Positions 28,213 to 37,271 of a stretch of DNA of 64,000 nt are shown here, one piece after another. Every line of letters begins with the position of its first letter. Position 1 is the first letter of the stretch. The stretch is from Alteripontixanthobacter muriae (GTDB lineage: Bacteria > Pseudomonadota > Alphaproteobacteria > Sphingomonadales > Sphingomonadaceae). The position numbers and the translations under genes are program-made. Under the pieces are notes generated by a model. That model did no database searches. It was not told where the DNA came from and worked only from the letters and a program-made list of their open reading frames with translations. The stretch is from positions 1 through 64,000 of the forward strand of contig NZ_JAAFZT010000015.1 in assembly GCF_013336795.1 (NCBI RefSeq), in the 5' to 3' direction.

Positions 28213-29277
28213 TTACCGTCCGATGAGGCGCTGGGCCATCCGGTCCGATACGATGTCGGGCGACACTCCGGTCCGGTCGCTTTCCTGCCAGATTTCCTTC
28301 AGCCGAACGGGTATTTGCCCGATGCGCTTGCGAACTTCGTTGATGTCGCTCGGCTGCCCGTGTTCACGCGCCAGATATTCCAGCGTGACCGAAATGATAC
28401 CGCCCGCATTGATGACATAGTCGGGAGCATAGAGGATGCCGCGTTCGAAGAGCTTCGCGCCATGTTCCTCGCGCGCAAGCTGGTTGTTCGCGCCGCCAGC
28501 GACGATGGTCGTTTCGAGGCGTGCGATGCCGTCGTCGTCCAGAATGGCGCCGAGCGCATTGGGACTGAACACGTCGCATTGAACGCCCATGATCGCGTCG
28601 GTGGCAACTACTTCGCCACCGACTTCGCGGGCGAGCGCGGCAGCCCGTTCCGCATTTACATCAGCCAGCGTCAACCTTGCCCCGTCTTTCGCCAGCAGCC
28701 GTGCAACGCCGCCCCCCACACTGCCGGTGCCCTGAATGGCAACATGGACGCCCGACAGATCGCTGCGGCCCAGCTTGTGCTCTACCGCAGCACGAATGCC
28801 GTGATAAATTCCCATGGCGGTGAAAGGGCCAGGATCGCCGCCCGCGTCGCCGGCCCCGTCGACGGGCAAGCCGGACACGTAACGAGTCCGGCGGGCGACT
28901 GCGACCATGTCCTGTTCGCTGATGCCGACATCTTCAGCCGTCACATAACGGCCACCGAGGTTCTGGACGGCATCGCCGAAGGCGGCAAGCATCCCGGGCG
29001 TCTTTTCGCGGGACTCATCCGCCAGGATCACGGCCTTGCCGCCACCCATGGGTAGCCCGGCCATAGCGTTCTTGTAGCTCATCCCGCGGCTGAGGCGCAG
29101 GGCGTCGCGCATGGCTGCGCGCGGTTCGGCATAATGCCAGAAGCGGGTACCACCGGCAGCAGGGCCGAGATGGGTGGAATGAATGGCGATGATGGCTGTC
29201 AGGCCCGAGGCCATGTCCCGCACGAGCTGGACTTGCTCGTGATCGTCGAAATCCACTTCGGTCCAGAAGGCCGTCAT
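28213..29277 (-). CDS. Glu/Leu/Phe/Val dehydrogenase family enzyme
   Basis: The 354-residue protein has the catalytic Lys region MGGGKAVI, LGPAAGGTRFWHY for substrate binding, and the NAD site IQGTGSVGGGVARLL. This fits leucine or branched-chain amino-acid dehydrogenases, which interconvert amino acids and 2-oxoacids. The start is the ATG reading MTAFWTEVDFDDHEQV. The longer upstream frame runs into tRNA-His and is not real. Leucine dehydrogenase is most likely, but substrate cannot be fixed by eye. Confidence 0.85.
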   Translation of the reverse strand: MTAFWTEVDFDDHEQVQLVRDMASGLTAIIAIHSTHLGPAAGGTRFWHYAEPRAAMRDALRLSRGMSYKNAMAGLPMGGGKAVILADESREKTPGMLAAFGDAVQNLGGRYVTAEDVGISEQDMVAVARRTRYVSGLPVDGAGDAGGDPGPFTAMGIYHGIRAAVEHKLGRSDLSGVHVAIQGTGSVGGGVARLLAKDGARLTLADVNAERAAALAREVGGEVVATDAIMGVQCDVFSPNALGAILDDDGIARLETTIVAGGANNQLAREEHGAKLFERGILYAPDYVINAGGIISVTLEYLAREHGQPSDINEVRKRIGQIPVRLKEIWQESDRTGVSPDIVSDRMAQRLIGR

Positions 29278-29331
29278 CGCAATATCCCGTTGCACGAGGA
29301 GCAGTAATTTCCTGATACGAAGCGGGAAAAA

Positions 29332-29409
29332 TGGGGCGATCGAGGGGTCTTGAACCCCCGACCTCCGGTACCACAAACCGGCGCTCTAACCAACTGAGCT
29401 ACGATCGCC
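29332..29409 (-). tRNA. tRNA-His (GTG anticodon)
   Basis: The minus strand folds to a cloverleaf with an 8-bp acceptor stem (GGCGATCG/CGATCGCC), the extra G-1:C73 pair special to tRNA-His. The anticodon loop TTGTGGT gives GTG, and CCA is encoded. It lies 54 bp upstream of the dehydrogenase start. Confidence 0.97.
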
Positions 29410-29600
29410 ACACGATGCCGCGCATCTTCGGATGGGCGGGCTTTACGGCGGATCACCACCCGGTCAAGGGGTAGTAGCCACCGGGCGGACCCTCTTGCAC
29501 AAACATGGTAATCTTGGAAGGGAAAAATGCCATAACGCTTTTTACGCGCAATATTGTTTCAGGCTTGCGGCAGGCGATCCGCGCTCTATCCTGAAAGACG

Positions 29601-30233
29601 ATGTTATCGCCCGGCGAATCTTCAGTGGCACGTCTGACCGCGCATGCCGGAATGCAGCGAGTTCCGACAGATAAACTCGAACTGCTGCAATTGCGCGATT
29701 TCCTCGCTCCTGACATCTGCGAAAGCCTGGTTGCGCTGATCGACCGGGACCGGCGACCATCCACGATTGCCGACGACAATGGCGACAGCGCCTTCCGCAC
29801 GAGTGAAACCTGCGATCTGCCGAAAGACGATGCCGCGGTGATCGCCCTCGAAGCCGCGTTGACCGACCTGTCCGGGATCGACCCTGCTCATGGCGAACCT
29901 GTTCAGGGCCAGCGCTATGCCGTTGGTCAGGAATTCAAAGCGCACACCGACTATTTCAAACCCGAAGGTCCGGACTACCACCGCTTCTGTTCGGTTGCCG
30001 GGCAGCGAAGCTGGACCTTCATGGTGTACCTGAACAATGTGGAGGCCGGGGGCGGCACGCGGTTCAGGAGCATTCGCAAGACGATCGCTCCCGAACAGGG
30101 CAAGCTACTGTGCTGGAACAACCGCCGGCCCGACGGGAGCGGCAATTCGCACACGATGCATCACGGAATGAAGGTGCGGCGCGGCACCAAATATATCATT
30201 ACCAAATGGTACCGCGAACGGCCTTGGATTTGA
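29601..30233 (+). CDS. 2-oxoglutarate/Fe(II) oxygenase, prolyl hydroxylase-like
   Basis: The 210-residue protein has the iron triad HTDYF (HxD) near residue 114 and a distal His in TMHHGMKVRRGTKY, with the 2OG-binding basic residue nearby. Spacing is that of P4Hc-type prolyl 4-hydroxylases. The substrate is unknown. It may start instead at the in-frame ATG at 29652. Its stop overlaps the TTG of the next gene, suggesting a two-gene unit. Confidence 0.87.
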   Translation: MLSPGESSVARLTAHAGMQRVPTDKLELLQLRDFLAPDICESLVALIDRDRRPSTIADDNGDSAFRTSETCDLPKDDAAVIALEAALTDLSGIDPAHGEPVQGQRYAVGQEFKAHTDYFKPEGPDYHRFCSVAGQRSWTFMVYLNNVEAGGGTRFRSIRKTIAPEQGKLLCWNNRRPDGSGNSHTMHHGMKVRRGTKYIITKWYRERPWI

Positions 30234-30556
30234 GTGCCAGCCCTGGCCTGATTGTAATCTATCGCTGGCGGATCGGAGTCAAACATCTCGGCGATTTTCG
30301 CCTGACCTGGGCAGCAGCGACCCGAGACCTTGCACCCCTCGACTCGATGGGATCGCTATTGGCACAGGCGCAGGACGGCATATACCATGCCATCGCTTTA
30401 TGGCCTGACCGCGAGACGAGAGACGCAGCTTTCGCTCGACTGCAAAGCGGGTACGCGTGGCCGCCGATCGAAACGCTTGAACCGATCATTCTCGATACAG
30501 TTCAAGATCTGTGGCGGATACATGAAAAGGGCGGCCCCGTCGGACCGCCCTCCTAA
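30230..30556 (+). CDS. Small ABM-like (ferredoxin-fold) protein
   Basis: From a TTG that overlaps the oxygenase stop (TTGA), the frame gives 108 residues. It begins with LIVIYRWRIG and has DGIYHAIALWPDRETRDAAF, the pattern of dimeric antibiotic-biosynthesis-monooxygenase-fold proteins. An open frame runs further upstream inside the oxygenase gene but lacks homology-like features. Most of such small proteins have no known reaction. Its last codons contain the terminator hairpin of the convergent rpmE. Confidence 0.65.
   Translation: MSASPGLIVIYRWRIGVKHLGDFRLTWAAATRDLAPLDSMGSLLAQAQDGIYHAIALWPDRETRDAAFARLQSGYAWPPIETLEPIILDTVQDLWRIHEKGGPVGPPS
30525..30550 (-). terminator. Intrinsic terminator of rpmE
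   Basis: On the minus strand GGGCGG pairs with CCGCCC around a ten-base loop and TTTT follows. It lies 38 bp after the rpmE stop and inside the last codons of the convergent small gene. Confidence 0.7.
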
Positions 30557-30587
30557 ACGGTCTTGCGACCGCTTATCTCTTGAACGC

Positions 30588-30815
30588 TTACTTCTTGCCG
30601 AGCGAAAGCCCACCGAAGCGCTTGTTGAACTGGGCAACGCGGCCGCCTTCCTGAAGCTGCTGCTTGCCGCCGGTCCACGCCGGATGGCTGGTCGGGTCGA
30701 TGTCGAGCGTGAGCGTATCGCCTTCCTTGCCCCAGGTGGAACGGGTCTGGAATTCGGTGCCATCGGTCATCTTGACGGTGATGGTGTGATAATCTGGGTG
30801 CGTTTCGGCCTTCAT
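30588..30815 (-). CDS. rpmE: Ribosomal protein L31
   Basis: The 75-residue product begins [20 protein letters not shown] and ends in [13 protein letters not shown], typical of L31. The zinc Cys of the C+ form are absent, so this is the zinc-independent form. The ATG at 30815 is preferred over an in-frame ATG six codons upstream. Confidence 0.95.
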   Translation of the reverse strand: MKAETHPDYHTITVKMTDGTEFQTRSTWGKEGDTLTLDIDPTSHPAWTGGKQQLQEGGRVAQFNKRFGGLSLGKK

Positions 30816-30928
30816 GGCGTAGTCTCCGTGCATGGGACCGGTTCCGACCGGGCCCGCAAATATCGGGTGTGGGCAATTGCCCGGGAAAGCCGCGCGCCTA
30901 GCGGGAGCGGCAGTGGATTACAAGCGCT

Positions 30929-31405
30929 TTAGGCGCCCTCTTCCGGTGCATCGGCAATCATGGCGGTGAACTGCACGTCGCATGTCACCTTGCCTTCAAC
31001 CTCGGCCTTGCCCCAGAATTTGCAAACGCGCGCGCGCTGCTGGACGAACCCGGCCTTCAGGTCCAGCAGGCAGCCCGGCTCCACCGGAGCACGAAACTTG
31101 GCCTCGCTGATCGCCATGAAATAAACGAGCTTGCCACTACCGGCGAGTTCAAGTGTTTCCACCGCCAGAATTCCGGCGGCCTGCGCCAAGGCCTCGATCT
31201 GCAGCACGCCCGGCATTATCGGGCGACCGGGAAAATGCCCCTGAAAATATTCTTCGTTGAAACTCACCGCCTTGATGGCGTGAATTTCCTCACTTTTGAC
31301 CAGGCTTTTCACCCTGTCGACCAGAAGCATGGGATAGCGATGCGGCAGGGCGGCAAGCACCTTCTTGATGTCGTAACAGACAACCGGTTCGGTATCGCTC
31401 ATCAC
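30929..31405 (-). CDS. fabZ: 3-hydroxyacyl-ACP dehydratase FabZ
   Basis: The 158-residue hot-dog enzyme has the catalytic His in [19 protein letters not shown] and the Glu in the same helix (IEALAQ). It dehydrates 3-hydroxyacyl-ACP in fatty acid elongation. It follows ompH directly. In lipid A-producing relatives lpxD sits between these two and lpxA after fabZ, but both are absent here. Confidence 0.95.
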   Translation of the reverse strand: MMSDTEPVVCYDIKKVLAALPHRYPMLLVDRVKSLVKSEEIHAIKAVSFNEEYFQGHFPGRPIMPGVLQIEALAQAAGILAVETLELAGSGKLVYFMAISEAKFRAPVEPGCLLDLKAGFVQQRARVCKFWGKAEVEGKVTCDVQFTAMIADAPEEGA

Positions 31406-31435
31406 CCTGCCCCTTCGCTATCCGTGTGTATGCTA

Positions 31436-32113
31436 TCAGCGGCCGGTGGGCTGCTGGGGTGCGGGCGCGGCAGCGGGCTGCGCCTGCTGGGCCGCTGCGG
31501 CTGCCTGCTGTTCGCGAATTTCACGCGGTAGCCAGCCCTGCGGCGGCACGAGCTGCGCGCTGGGCAGCAGGGTGTTGAGCTCCGTCAGCACATCCTGCGT
31601 GATGTTCAGCGGAGCAGCGGCATAGAGGACCCCGCCCTGACCCGCCTCGATGACGAGATCGATGCGCTTCTTCGTCGCGGCCTGCTGTATCGCCCTGTCG
31701 AGCTGTTCCTCGATCTGTTCCTGAACATATGCGCGGCTGAGAGCCACCGGCTGAAGGATCGTCTGCAATTCACGCTGCCCGGCAGCTTCGATCTGCTGAA
31801 TCTGCGCCGCCTGCTGCTGCAGCGCCTGCTGCCCTGCGTTGCTCTGCTGCGCCGCCTGGAACTGCGTGTAAAGCGGCTGAAGCTGGGCGGCGAGCTGCTG
31901 CTGGCGCTGCGTCGCCTGCTGGATCTGAGCGGCATAGGTGGTCTGGCGCTGCTGCTCCGCAGTCTGCAGAGCGTTCGAGCGCGCGATGATGGCGTTCAGG
32001 TTTACGACGCCTAAGCCCTGTGCCTGCTGGGCAGCGGCGGGTACGGCAGCGATCGGTGCGGATGCGGTCAGGATCAGCCCAGCCATCATCAGAGGCTTGA
32101 GAAAGGTTTTCAT
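31436..32113 (-). CDS. Periplasmic chaperone OmpH/Skp
   Basis: The 225-residue protein has a signal peptide (AGLILTASAPIAAVPAAAQQ), then VVNLNAIIARSNALQ, then a long coiled coil very rich in Gln and Ala (residues 50-150), and a Pro/Ala/Gln tail. This is the Skp layout, holding outer membrane proteins unfolded on the way to BAM. Its ATG overlaps the bamA stop by one base (TGATG). Confidence 0.88.
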   Translation of the reverse strand: MKTFLKPLMMAGLILTASAPIAAVPAAAQQAQGLGVVNLNAIIARSNALQTAEQQRQTTYAAQIQQATQRQQQLAAQLQPLYTQFQAAQQSNAGQQALQQQAAQIQQIEAAGQRELQTILQPVALSRAYVQEQIEEQLDRAIQQAATKKRIDLVIEAGQGGVLYAAAPLNITQDVLTELNTLLPSAQLVPPQGWLPREIREQQAAAAAQQAQPAAAPAPQQPTGR

Positions 32114-34821
32114 CAGAATTGCGTCCCTACGTTGAAGGTCAAGAGTTTGGTGTCATCGCCGTCCTGCGTCAGCAGGGCCTTGGCGAGATCGATGCGGAAC
32201 GGGCCGAAAGGCGAGTTCCAGTTGACGCCGATGCCCACGGACAGGCGCGGGCTGGCAGAATCACCCACGAAGATTTCGCGGAAAGGGGTGGCCACCTGCT
32301 GAAGGGCAGGATCGAGAGGATTGCCTGCAGCATCGTTCGGAGTAGCGACAAGCGTGCTATTCGGGCCGAGATACAGCAGTTCACCGTCAGCATTACGCAA
32401 CTGTCTGCTGATCCCATCCGGGAAGGGAGCGTTCAGCAGTTCCGGCTGGCGCACGTTGAAAAGGGCACCGACATCCATGAAGACAGACGGACGCAGGCCG
32501 AGTTCGCTGGCACCAGAGCCGAGAGGTATCTCAAGTTCCGCTCGGCCGAGGTAATAAACAGTACCGCCGATCGGATCATCCCGTTGGCCGTCCTGGTCGG
32601 TTAGGATAATCGGTTCGCCGTCTTCACCGGCAACGATCGGCTGCCTCACTACGCGCGGCCCCACGCCCCGGATGTCGAAACCCCGAAATTGCGGTTCGCC
32701 AAGGAAAAAGCGGTCGGTCAGGCGAACGTCATCTGCACCGGGCCGGTTTTCAAGGCCGCGGATTGCACCGCCTTCACCCGTAAGCGAGAAAATGAAGCCA
32801 TTGCCGAGGTTGAAGTATTGCGCCGCCTTGCCGCGCAGGCGCAGATATTCGACTGACCCGCCAAGGCCTGCATATTCCGCGGAAATCGACATGCTGCGAC
32901 CCCTCGTAGGTCGGAATGTGTTGTCGAGCTGATTGAGAGAAAGTGTCAGGCCGAGGATGGAGCTGGTCCGCTCGCCCAGGGCATCGCACAGATAGCGCGA
33001 TGCCTGAAAAGGATCGCAAGTCGCTATGCCGTCGCCGTCCAGGTCTGAGAAAAATTGTGATTCGTCGATCGAAACATCTTCGAAGTTCAAGGTATAGCTG
33101 CCTACCATCGAGATATATTCGGTGAGCGGCACACCTGCGCGCACTGTAAAGCCAGTGGTCGACTGTTCGTAACGCGAGATTCGATTGTTGAAGCTGGGGC
33201 TGTTCAGGTCGCGGCGGTAGATGTCGATACCGGCGGAAATGTTCCGGTCAAACACATAGGGTTCGGAAAAGCTGAGACCGAAAGAGCGCGAAAAGCGTGA
33301 ATAGTTCGCGCTCAGACCGATTGTCTGCCCCCGCCCGCGGAAGTTCCGCTCTCGGATCGAGGCGGCGAGAATGAAGCTCTCGATCGAGGAGAAGCCAGCC
33401 GAAAGCTGCAATTCACCCGTAGGCTGGTCTTCGACATTGGCTTCGAGGATGATCTGATCGGGCGTCGAACCCTCTCGTTGGGTGACCTCGAAATTTTCCT
33501 GGAAGAAACCGAGCGACTTAATGCGGTTGCTGGTGCGGCGAACGGCCAGCGAATTGAATGCATCGCCTTCCGCCAGGCGGAATTCGCGGCGCACCACCTT
33601 GTCCTGAGTGAGCGTGTTGCCGTTCACGTCGATCCGTTCGACATAGACGCGCGGCGCTTCGCTGATGACGAAGGTGACATCCATCGTCAGATCTTCGCGG
33701 TTGCGGCGGAACTGCGGCTGCACGTCGGCGAAAGCATAGCCGAAGGTTCCGGCCAACTCGGTAAATTGCTCTACGGTGTCCTCGACCGTCTTGGCGTTGT
33801 ACCAGTCGCCTTCCTTGATCTGCAGGCTGCGGGTCAGGCCTTCGCTGTCGAAATCGCGCAACTGACTATCGACCTCGACATCGCCGAAGCGATAGCGTTC
33901 GCCTTCCTCGACCACATAGGTGATGATGAAGTCGCGATTGTCGGGCGTGAGCTCCGCAACAGCCGAAACGACCCGGAAATCGGCGTAACCTTGCGTGAGG
34001 TAGAACTTGCGCAAATTCTGCTGGTCGAAAGCGAGCCGGTCAGGGTCGTAGCTGGTGTTGGAACTCAGGAAGCTGGTCAGACGGGCCTGCTTGGTGACCA
34101 TCTCGCCGCGCAGGTCGCTGTCGGAGAATTCCTCGTTGCCAATGATGTTGATCTGGCGGACCTTGCTTTTCGGCCCTTCGGTGATCTCATAGACGATATC
34201 GACCCGGTTCTGCGCCAATTGCACCATCTGCGGTTCGACCGTGGCGGCGAACCGGCCCTGGCGCTTGTACAGTTCGAGGATGCGAGCCACGTCTGCGCGA
34301 ACCTTGGAACGCGTGAAGATCTGGCGCGGCGCAAGGCGGATTTCGGGAAGGATCTTGTCGTCCTTAAGCCGCTTGTTGCCTTCCAGGATGATCCGGTTGA
34401 TGACGGGATTTTCAGTGACCTCGATCACCACCGCGCCATTGTTGTTGCGGATCGTGAAGTCGGAGAACAGTTCGGTCGCCGCCAGATCCTTCAGCGCCTG
34501 GTCGGCTGCCTGCTGGGTGTATTCCTGGCCCGGGCGCAGCTTGATATAGCTGAGGATTGTCTGCGGCTCCAGCCGCTCGGCACCCTGCACGGCAATCGTG
34601 CGGATGATCTCGTTCTGCGCCATCGGCGAAGGCGTTGCGGGTTGAACGGTCTGCGCTGCGGGCATCGCCAGCTGGGCGTCCGCGGGGTCGGGCTGATCCC
34701 CCGTGTCCTGCGCCAGCGCCGCAACCGGCATTCCGGCGAGCATGGTCCCGCCGAGCAATGCAAGAGCTAGCCGCTTACCGGCAACGAAATTTTCTGCGCC
34801 GGTCATAGTCCGTCCAATCAT
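32113..34821 (-). CDS. bamA: Outer membrane assembly protein BamA
   Basis: The protein (about 902 aa) has a signal peptide ending AALAQ, a short Pro/Gln-rich linker, five POTRA domains at about residues 70-440 and a 16-strand barrel ending FNVGTQF with a terminal aromatic. The lid motif reads QFRGF. In the barrel an inserted loop reads SDLDGDGIATC and ends RYLCDAL, an EF-hand/dockerin-like acidic loop with two Cys. Start codons at 34827 (TTG), 34821 (ATG) and 34806 (ATG) are all possible. Confidence 0.95.
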   Translation of the reverse strand: MIGRTMTGAENFVAGKRLALALLGGTMLAGMPVAALAQDTGDQPDPADAQLAMPAAQTVQPATPSPMAQNEIIRTIAVQGAERLEPQTILSYIKLRPGQEYTQQAADQALKDLAATELFSDFTIRNNNGAVVIEVTENPVINRIILEGNKRLKDDKILPEIRLAPRQIFTRSKVRADVARILELYKRQGRFAATVEPQMVQLAQNRVDIVYEITEGPKSKVRQINIIGNEEFSDSDLRGEMVTKQARLTSFLSSNTSYDPDRLAFDQQNLRKFYLTQGYADFRVVSAVAELTPDNRDFIITYVVEEGERYRFGDVEVDSQLRDFDSEGLTRSLQIKEGDWYNAKTVEDTVEQFTELAGTFGYAFADVQPQFRRNREDLTMDVTFVISEAPRVYVERIDVNGNTLTQDKVVRREFRLAEGDAFNSLAVRRTSNRIKSLGFFQENFEVTQREGSTPDQIILEANVEDQPTGELQLSAGFSSIESFILAASIRERNFRGRGQTIGLSANYSRFSRSFGLSFSEPYVFDRNISAGIDIYRRDLNSPSFNNRISRYEQSTTGFTVRAGVPLTEYISMVGSYTLNFEDVSIDESQFFSDLDGDGIATCDPFQASRYLCDALGERTSSILGLTLSLNQLDNTFRPTRGRSMSISAEYAGLGGSVEYLRLRGKAAQYFNLGNGFIFSLTGEGGAIRGLENRPGADDVRLTDRFFLGEPQFRGFDIRGVGPRVVRQPIVAGEDGEPIILTDQDGQRDDPIGGTVYYLGRAELEIPLGSGASELGLRPSVFMDVGALFNVRQPELLNAPFPDGISRQLRNADGELLYLGPNSTLVATPNDAAGNPLDPALQQVATPFREIFVGDSASPRLSVGIGVNWNSPFGPFRIDLAKALLTQDGDDTKLLTFNVGTQF

Positions 34822-34995
34822 CGACAAGGGTGATCCCGTCCAATAAAAATTCTGCGCCCCCTTCGTTGAAAAGGGTCGGCTCCGCCCCCCGGCGAAACCC
34901 GTCCGCGCCCCCTGCCCGATGCAGCCGGGCCAATCAAGCGATTGCCACCCACTGCACTCCGTAGCGTTGCACCCGCACTGCCGATGAAGCGCCTG

Positions 34996-36111
34996 TCAAA
35001 TGCCGAAAATCGGCAGCGAGACTATGTCGTTGATGGTAACGAAGACCATCAACGCCAGCACCAGCGCGACACCGCCGCGATAGGCATATTCGATGCCGCG
35101 CGGCCCGATGGGCCTGCGGCGGATTGCTTCGACAGCGTAGAACGCAAGGTGCCCGCCATCGAGCGCCGGAATTGGCAGCAGGTTAATGAATGCCAAGTTA
35201 ATTGAGATCAGCGCTGCGAATTCAATGAAGGGCAGCGCCCCCTGCGACAATTTCTCACCGGAATATTTGGCGATCTTGATCGGGCCGCCAAGTTCACGCA
35301 CAGACCGTTCGCCCACGAAGATCTGGCGAATACCTTCCACCATCATCTGCACAAGCCGAATATTCGATTCGGCAGCAAGGCCGATTGCCTGCACCGGGCC
35401 CACATCCTCGAATTCGAGATGATCGCCCTGCACGCCCAACAACCCGATCCGGCCCTGATTGCCATACTGATCGGTAAAGGTGTAATCCTGCGTGACGAGC
35501 GGAACAGAAAGCCGTTCGCCGCTGCGCTCGACAACCAGTTCCATCGGCTGTCCGGGGTGCAGCATCACCGCATCACGCACCTCCATGAAATCATCGACGG
35601 CATTGCCATCGATGGCGACAATCCGGTCGCCTTCGCGAATTCCGGCCTCTCGCGCCACGGACTCCTCGGCAAAACCCGTCACGAGCGGTGGGGTCACCGG
35701 ATTGCCGTAGGCCATGAAGAACCCGGCGAAGATCGCCACCGCGACGATGATGTTCGTCAGCGGACCGGCAAGGACGATCAGCGCACGTTGCCACAATGGG
35801 GCATGGGGGAAGCTGCCCTCGCGTTCCTCCGCGCTTGCATGCGCCCGTTCACCGGCATCGGGAATGCTGGCGGGATTCATATCGCCCTTGAACTGGACAT
35901 AGCCGCCCAGCGGCAGGGCCGACAATCTCCAGCGCGTTCCTCGCTTGTCGGTAAACCCCGCCAGTTCCTTGCCGAAACCGACGGAAAATGCCTTGGCTTT
36001 CACACCGAACAGGCGCCCCATCAGGTAATGACCGAATTCATGCACGGTGACCAACGGGCCAAGCAGCAGCAGAAACCCGAGAGCGTAAATCCAGAATGGA
36101 GGGGATTCCAA
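34996..36111 (-). CDS. rseP: Site-2 protease RseP
   Basis: The 371-residue membrane protease has the zinc motif VTVHEFGHYLMG near residue 25, one PDZ domain in the middle and LDGGHLAFY near the C-terminus supplying the third zinc ligand. E. coli RseP has two PDZ domains. The start appears to be TTG at 36111, three bases from the dxr stop, with AGGA upstream. It cleaves membrane-anchored regulators such as anti-sigma factors. Confidence 0.92.
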   Translation of the reverse strand: MESPPFWIYALGFLLLLGPLVTVHEFGHYLMGRLFGVKAKAFSVGFGKELAGFTDKRGTRWRLSALPLGGYVQFKGDMNPASIPDAGERAHASAEEREGSFPHAPLWQRALIVLAGPLTNIIVAVAIFAGFFMAYGNPVTPPLVTGFAEESVAREAGIREGDRIVAIDGNAVDDFMEVRDAVMLHPGQPMELVVERSGERLSVPLVTQDYTFTDQYGNQGRIGLLGVQGDHLEFEDVGPVQAIGLAAESNIRLVQMMVEGIRQIFVGERSVRELGGPIKIAKYSGEKLSQGALPFIEFAALISINLAFINLLPIPALDGGHLAFYAVEAIRRRPIGPRGIEYAYRGGVALVLALMVFVTINDIVSLPIFGI

Positions 36112-36113
36112 GA

Positions 36114-37271
36114 TCAGTCCTGTTCCAGCAAGGCAGCGGCGCGGCGGCGGCCTTCCGCATCTGCGGCCAGCACGTCGTCCAGCGTCTGTGGAGTGGCGAT
36201 GCGCAGCGCATCGAGTGTCTCCGCCACCAGTGGCGCGATGCGGGTGAATGCAATCTGACCGGCAAGAAATGCCGCCACGGCGATCTCGTTAGCCGCATTC
36301 AGAACCGCGGGCGCCGCGCCCCCTTCCTGCACCGCTTCCCGGGCGAGGCGGGTAGCAGGGAAGCGTTCCTCGTCCGGCGCGAAGAACGACAGTTCGCCTA
36401 TGGCGGCTAGGTCAAGCCGCGTGCAGGGGGTCTCCATGCGGCGCGGCCAGGCAAGGCACGAGGCGATCGGCACCCGCATGTCGGGCGGCCCTAGCTGCGC
36501 CAGCGTCGACCCGTCGCGATATTCTACCATGGAGTGGATGACGCTCTGCGGATGGACAAGAATGCGGATGCGTTCCAGTCCAACCGGGAACAGATGGTGC
36601 GCCTCGATAAATTCAAGACCCTTGTTCATCATGGTCGCGGAATCGACGCTGATCTTTGCGCCCATATCCCAATTCGGATGGGCCACAGCCTGAGCCGGCG
36701 TGACCTTCGCCAGTTCCTCGGCACTGAACACGCGCAAAGGCCCGCCGCTCGCGGTAAGCGTGATTGTTCGCACCTGGTCGAGTGCATTGCCGGCAAGACA
36801 CTGGAATATTGCGTTATGTTCCGAGTCCACGGGCAGGAGAGTCGCACCGCTGCGCTCGACCGCAGCCATCATCACCGCGCCCGCAGAGACAAGCGCTTCC
36901 TTGTTCGCCAGGGCAATCGTGCCGCCCTCTCTGATCGCCGCCATTGTCGGGGCAAGTCCGGCGCAACCGACGATAGCGGCAAGTGTCAGATCGGCCGGCC
37001 GGGAGGCGGCTTCGCACAGCGCCTGCTGTCCGCCTGCCGCTTCCACCCCGCTGCCGCCCAGGGCGTCGCGCAAGGCCGGCAGGTGCGCCTCACCGCCCAC
37101 GACAGCGATCTCTGCACCGAATTCCCTGGCCAGCGCTGCCAGTTCGTCGGCGCTTGAATTGGCGGTAAGCGCCACGACCCGCCATTGATCGCGATTGCGG
37201 CGGACGAGATCCAGCGCCGATGCACCCACAGAGCCGGTCGCGCCGAGGATCGAGATGCTGCGCACAGCCAT
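36114..37271 (-). CDS. dxr: 1-deoxy-D-xylulose 5-phosphate reductoisomerase
   Basis: The 385-residue enzyme has the NADPH motif SILGATGSVGAS at the N-terminus, LLPVDSEHNAIFQ for metal and substrate, and the loop HPNWDMGAKISVDSATMMNKGLE (residues about 200-222). It makes MEP, the committed step of the non-mevalonate isoprenoid pathway. Its products feed the uppS and polyprenyl synthase found in this window. Confidence 0.96.
   Translation of the reverse strand: MAVRSISILGATGSVGASALDLVRRNRDQWRVVALTANSSADELAALAREFGAEIAVVGGEAHLPALRDALGGSGVEAAGGQQALCEAASRPADLTLAAIVGCAGLAPTMAAIREGGTIALANKEALVSAGAVMMAAVERSGATLLPVDSEHNAIFQCLAGNALDQVRTITLTASGGPLRVFSAEELAKVTPAQAVAHPNWDMGAKISVDSATMMNKGLEFIEAHHLFPVGLERIRILVHPQSVIHSMVEYRDGSTLAQLGPPDMRVPIASCLAWPRRMETPCTRLDLAAIGELSFFAPDEERFPATRLAREAVQEGGAAPAVLNAANEIAVAAFLAGQIAFTRIAPLVAETLDALRIATPQTLDDVLAADAEGRRRAAALLEQD

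Noticed and set aside
30110-30229. Upstream extension of the ABM-like gene
   Set aside because: The extra 40 codons lie inside the oxygenase gene and give a basic, non-homologous N-terminus. The TTG at 30230 fits better.
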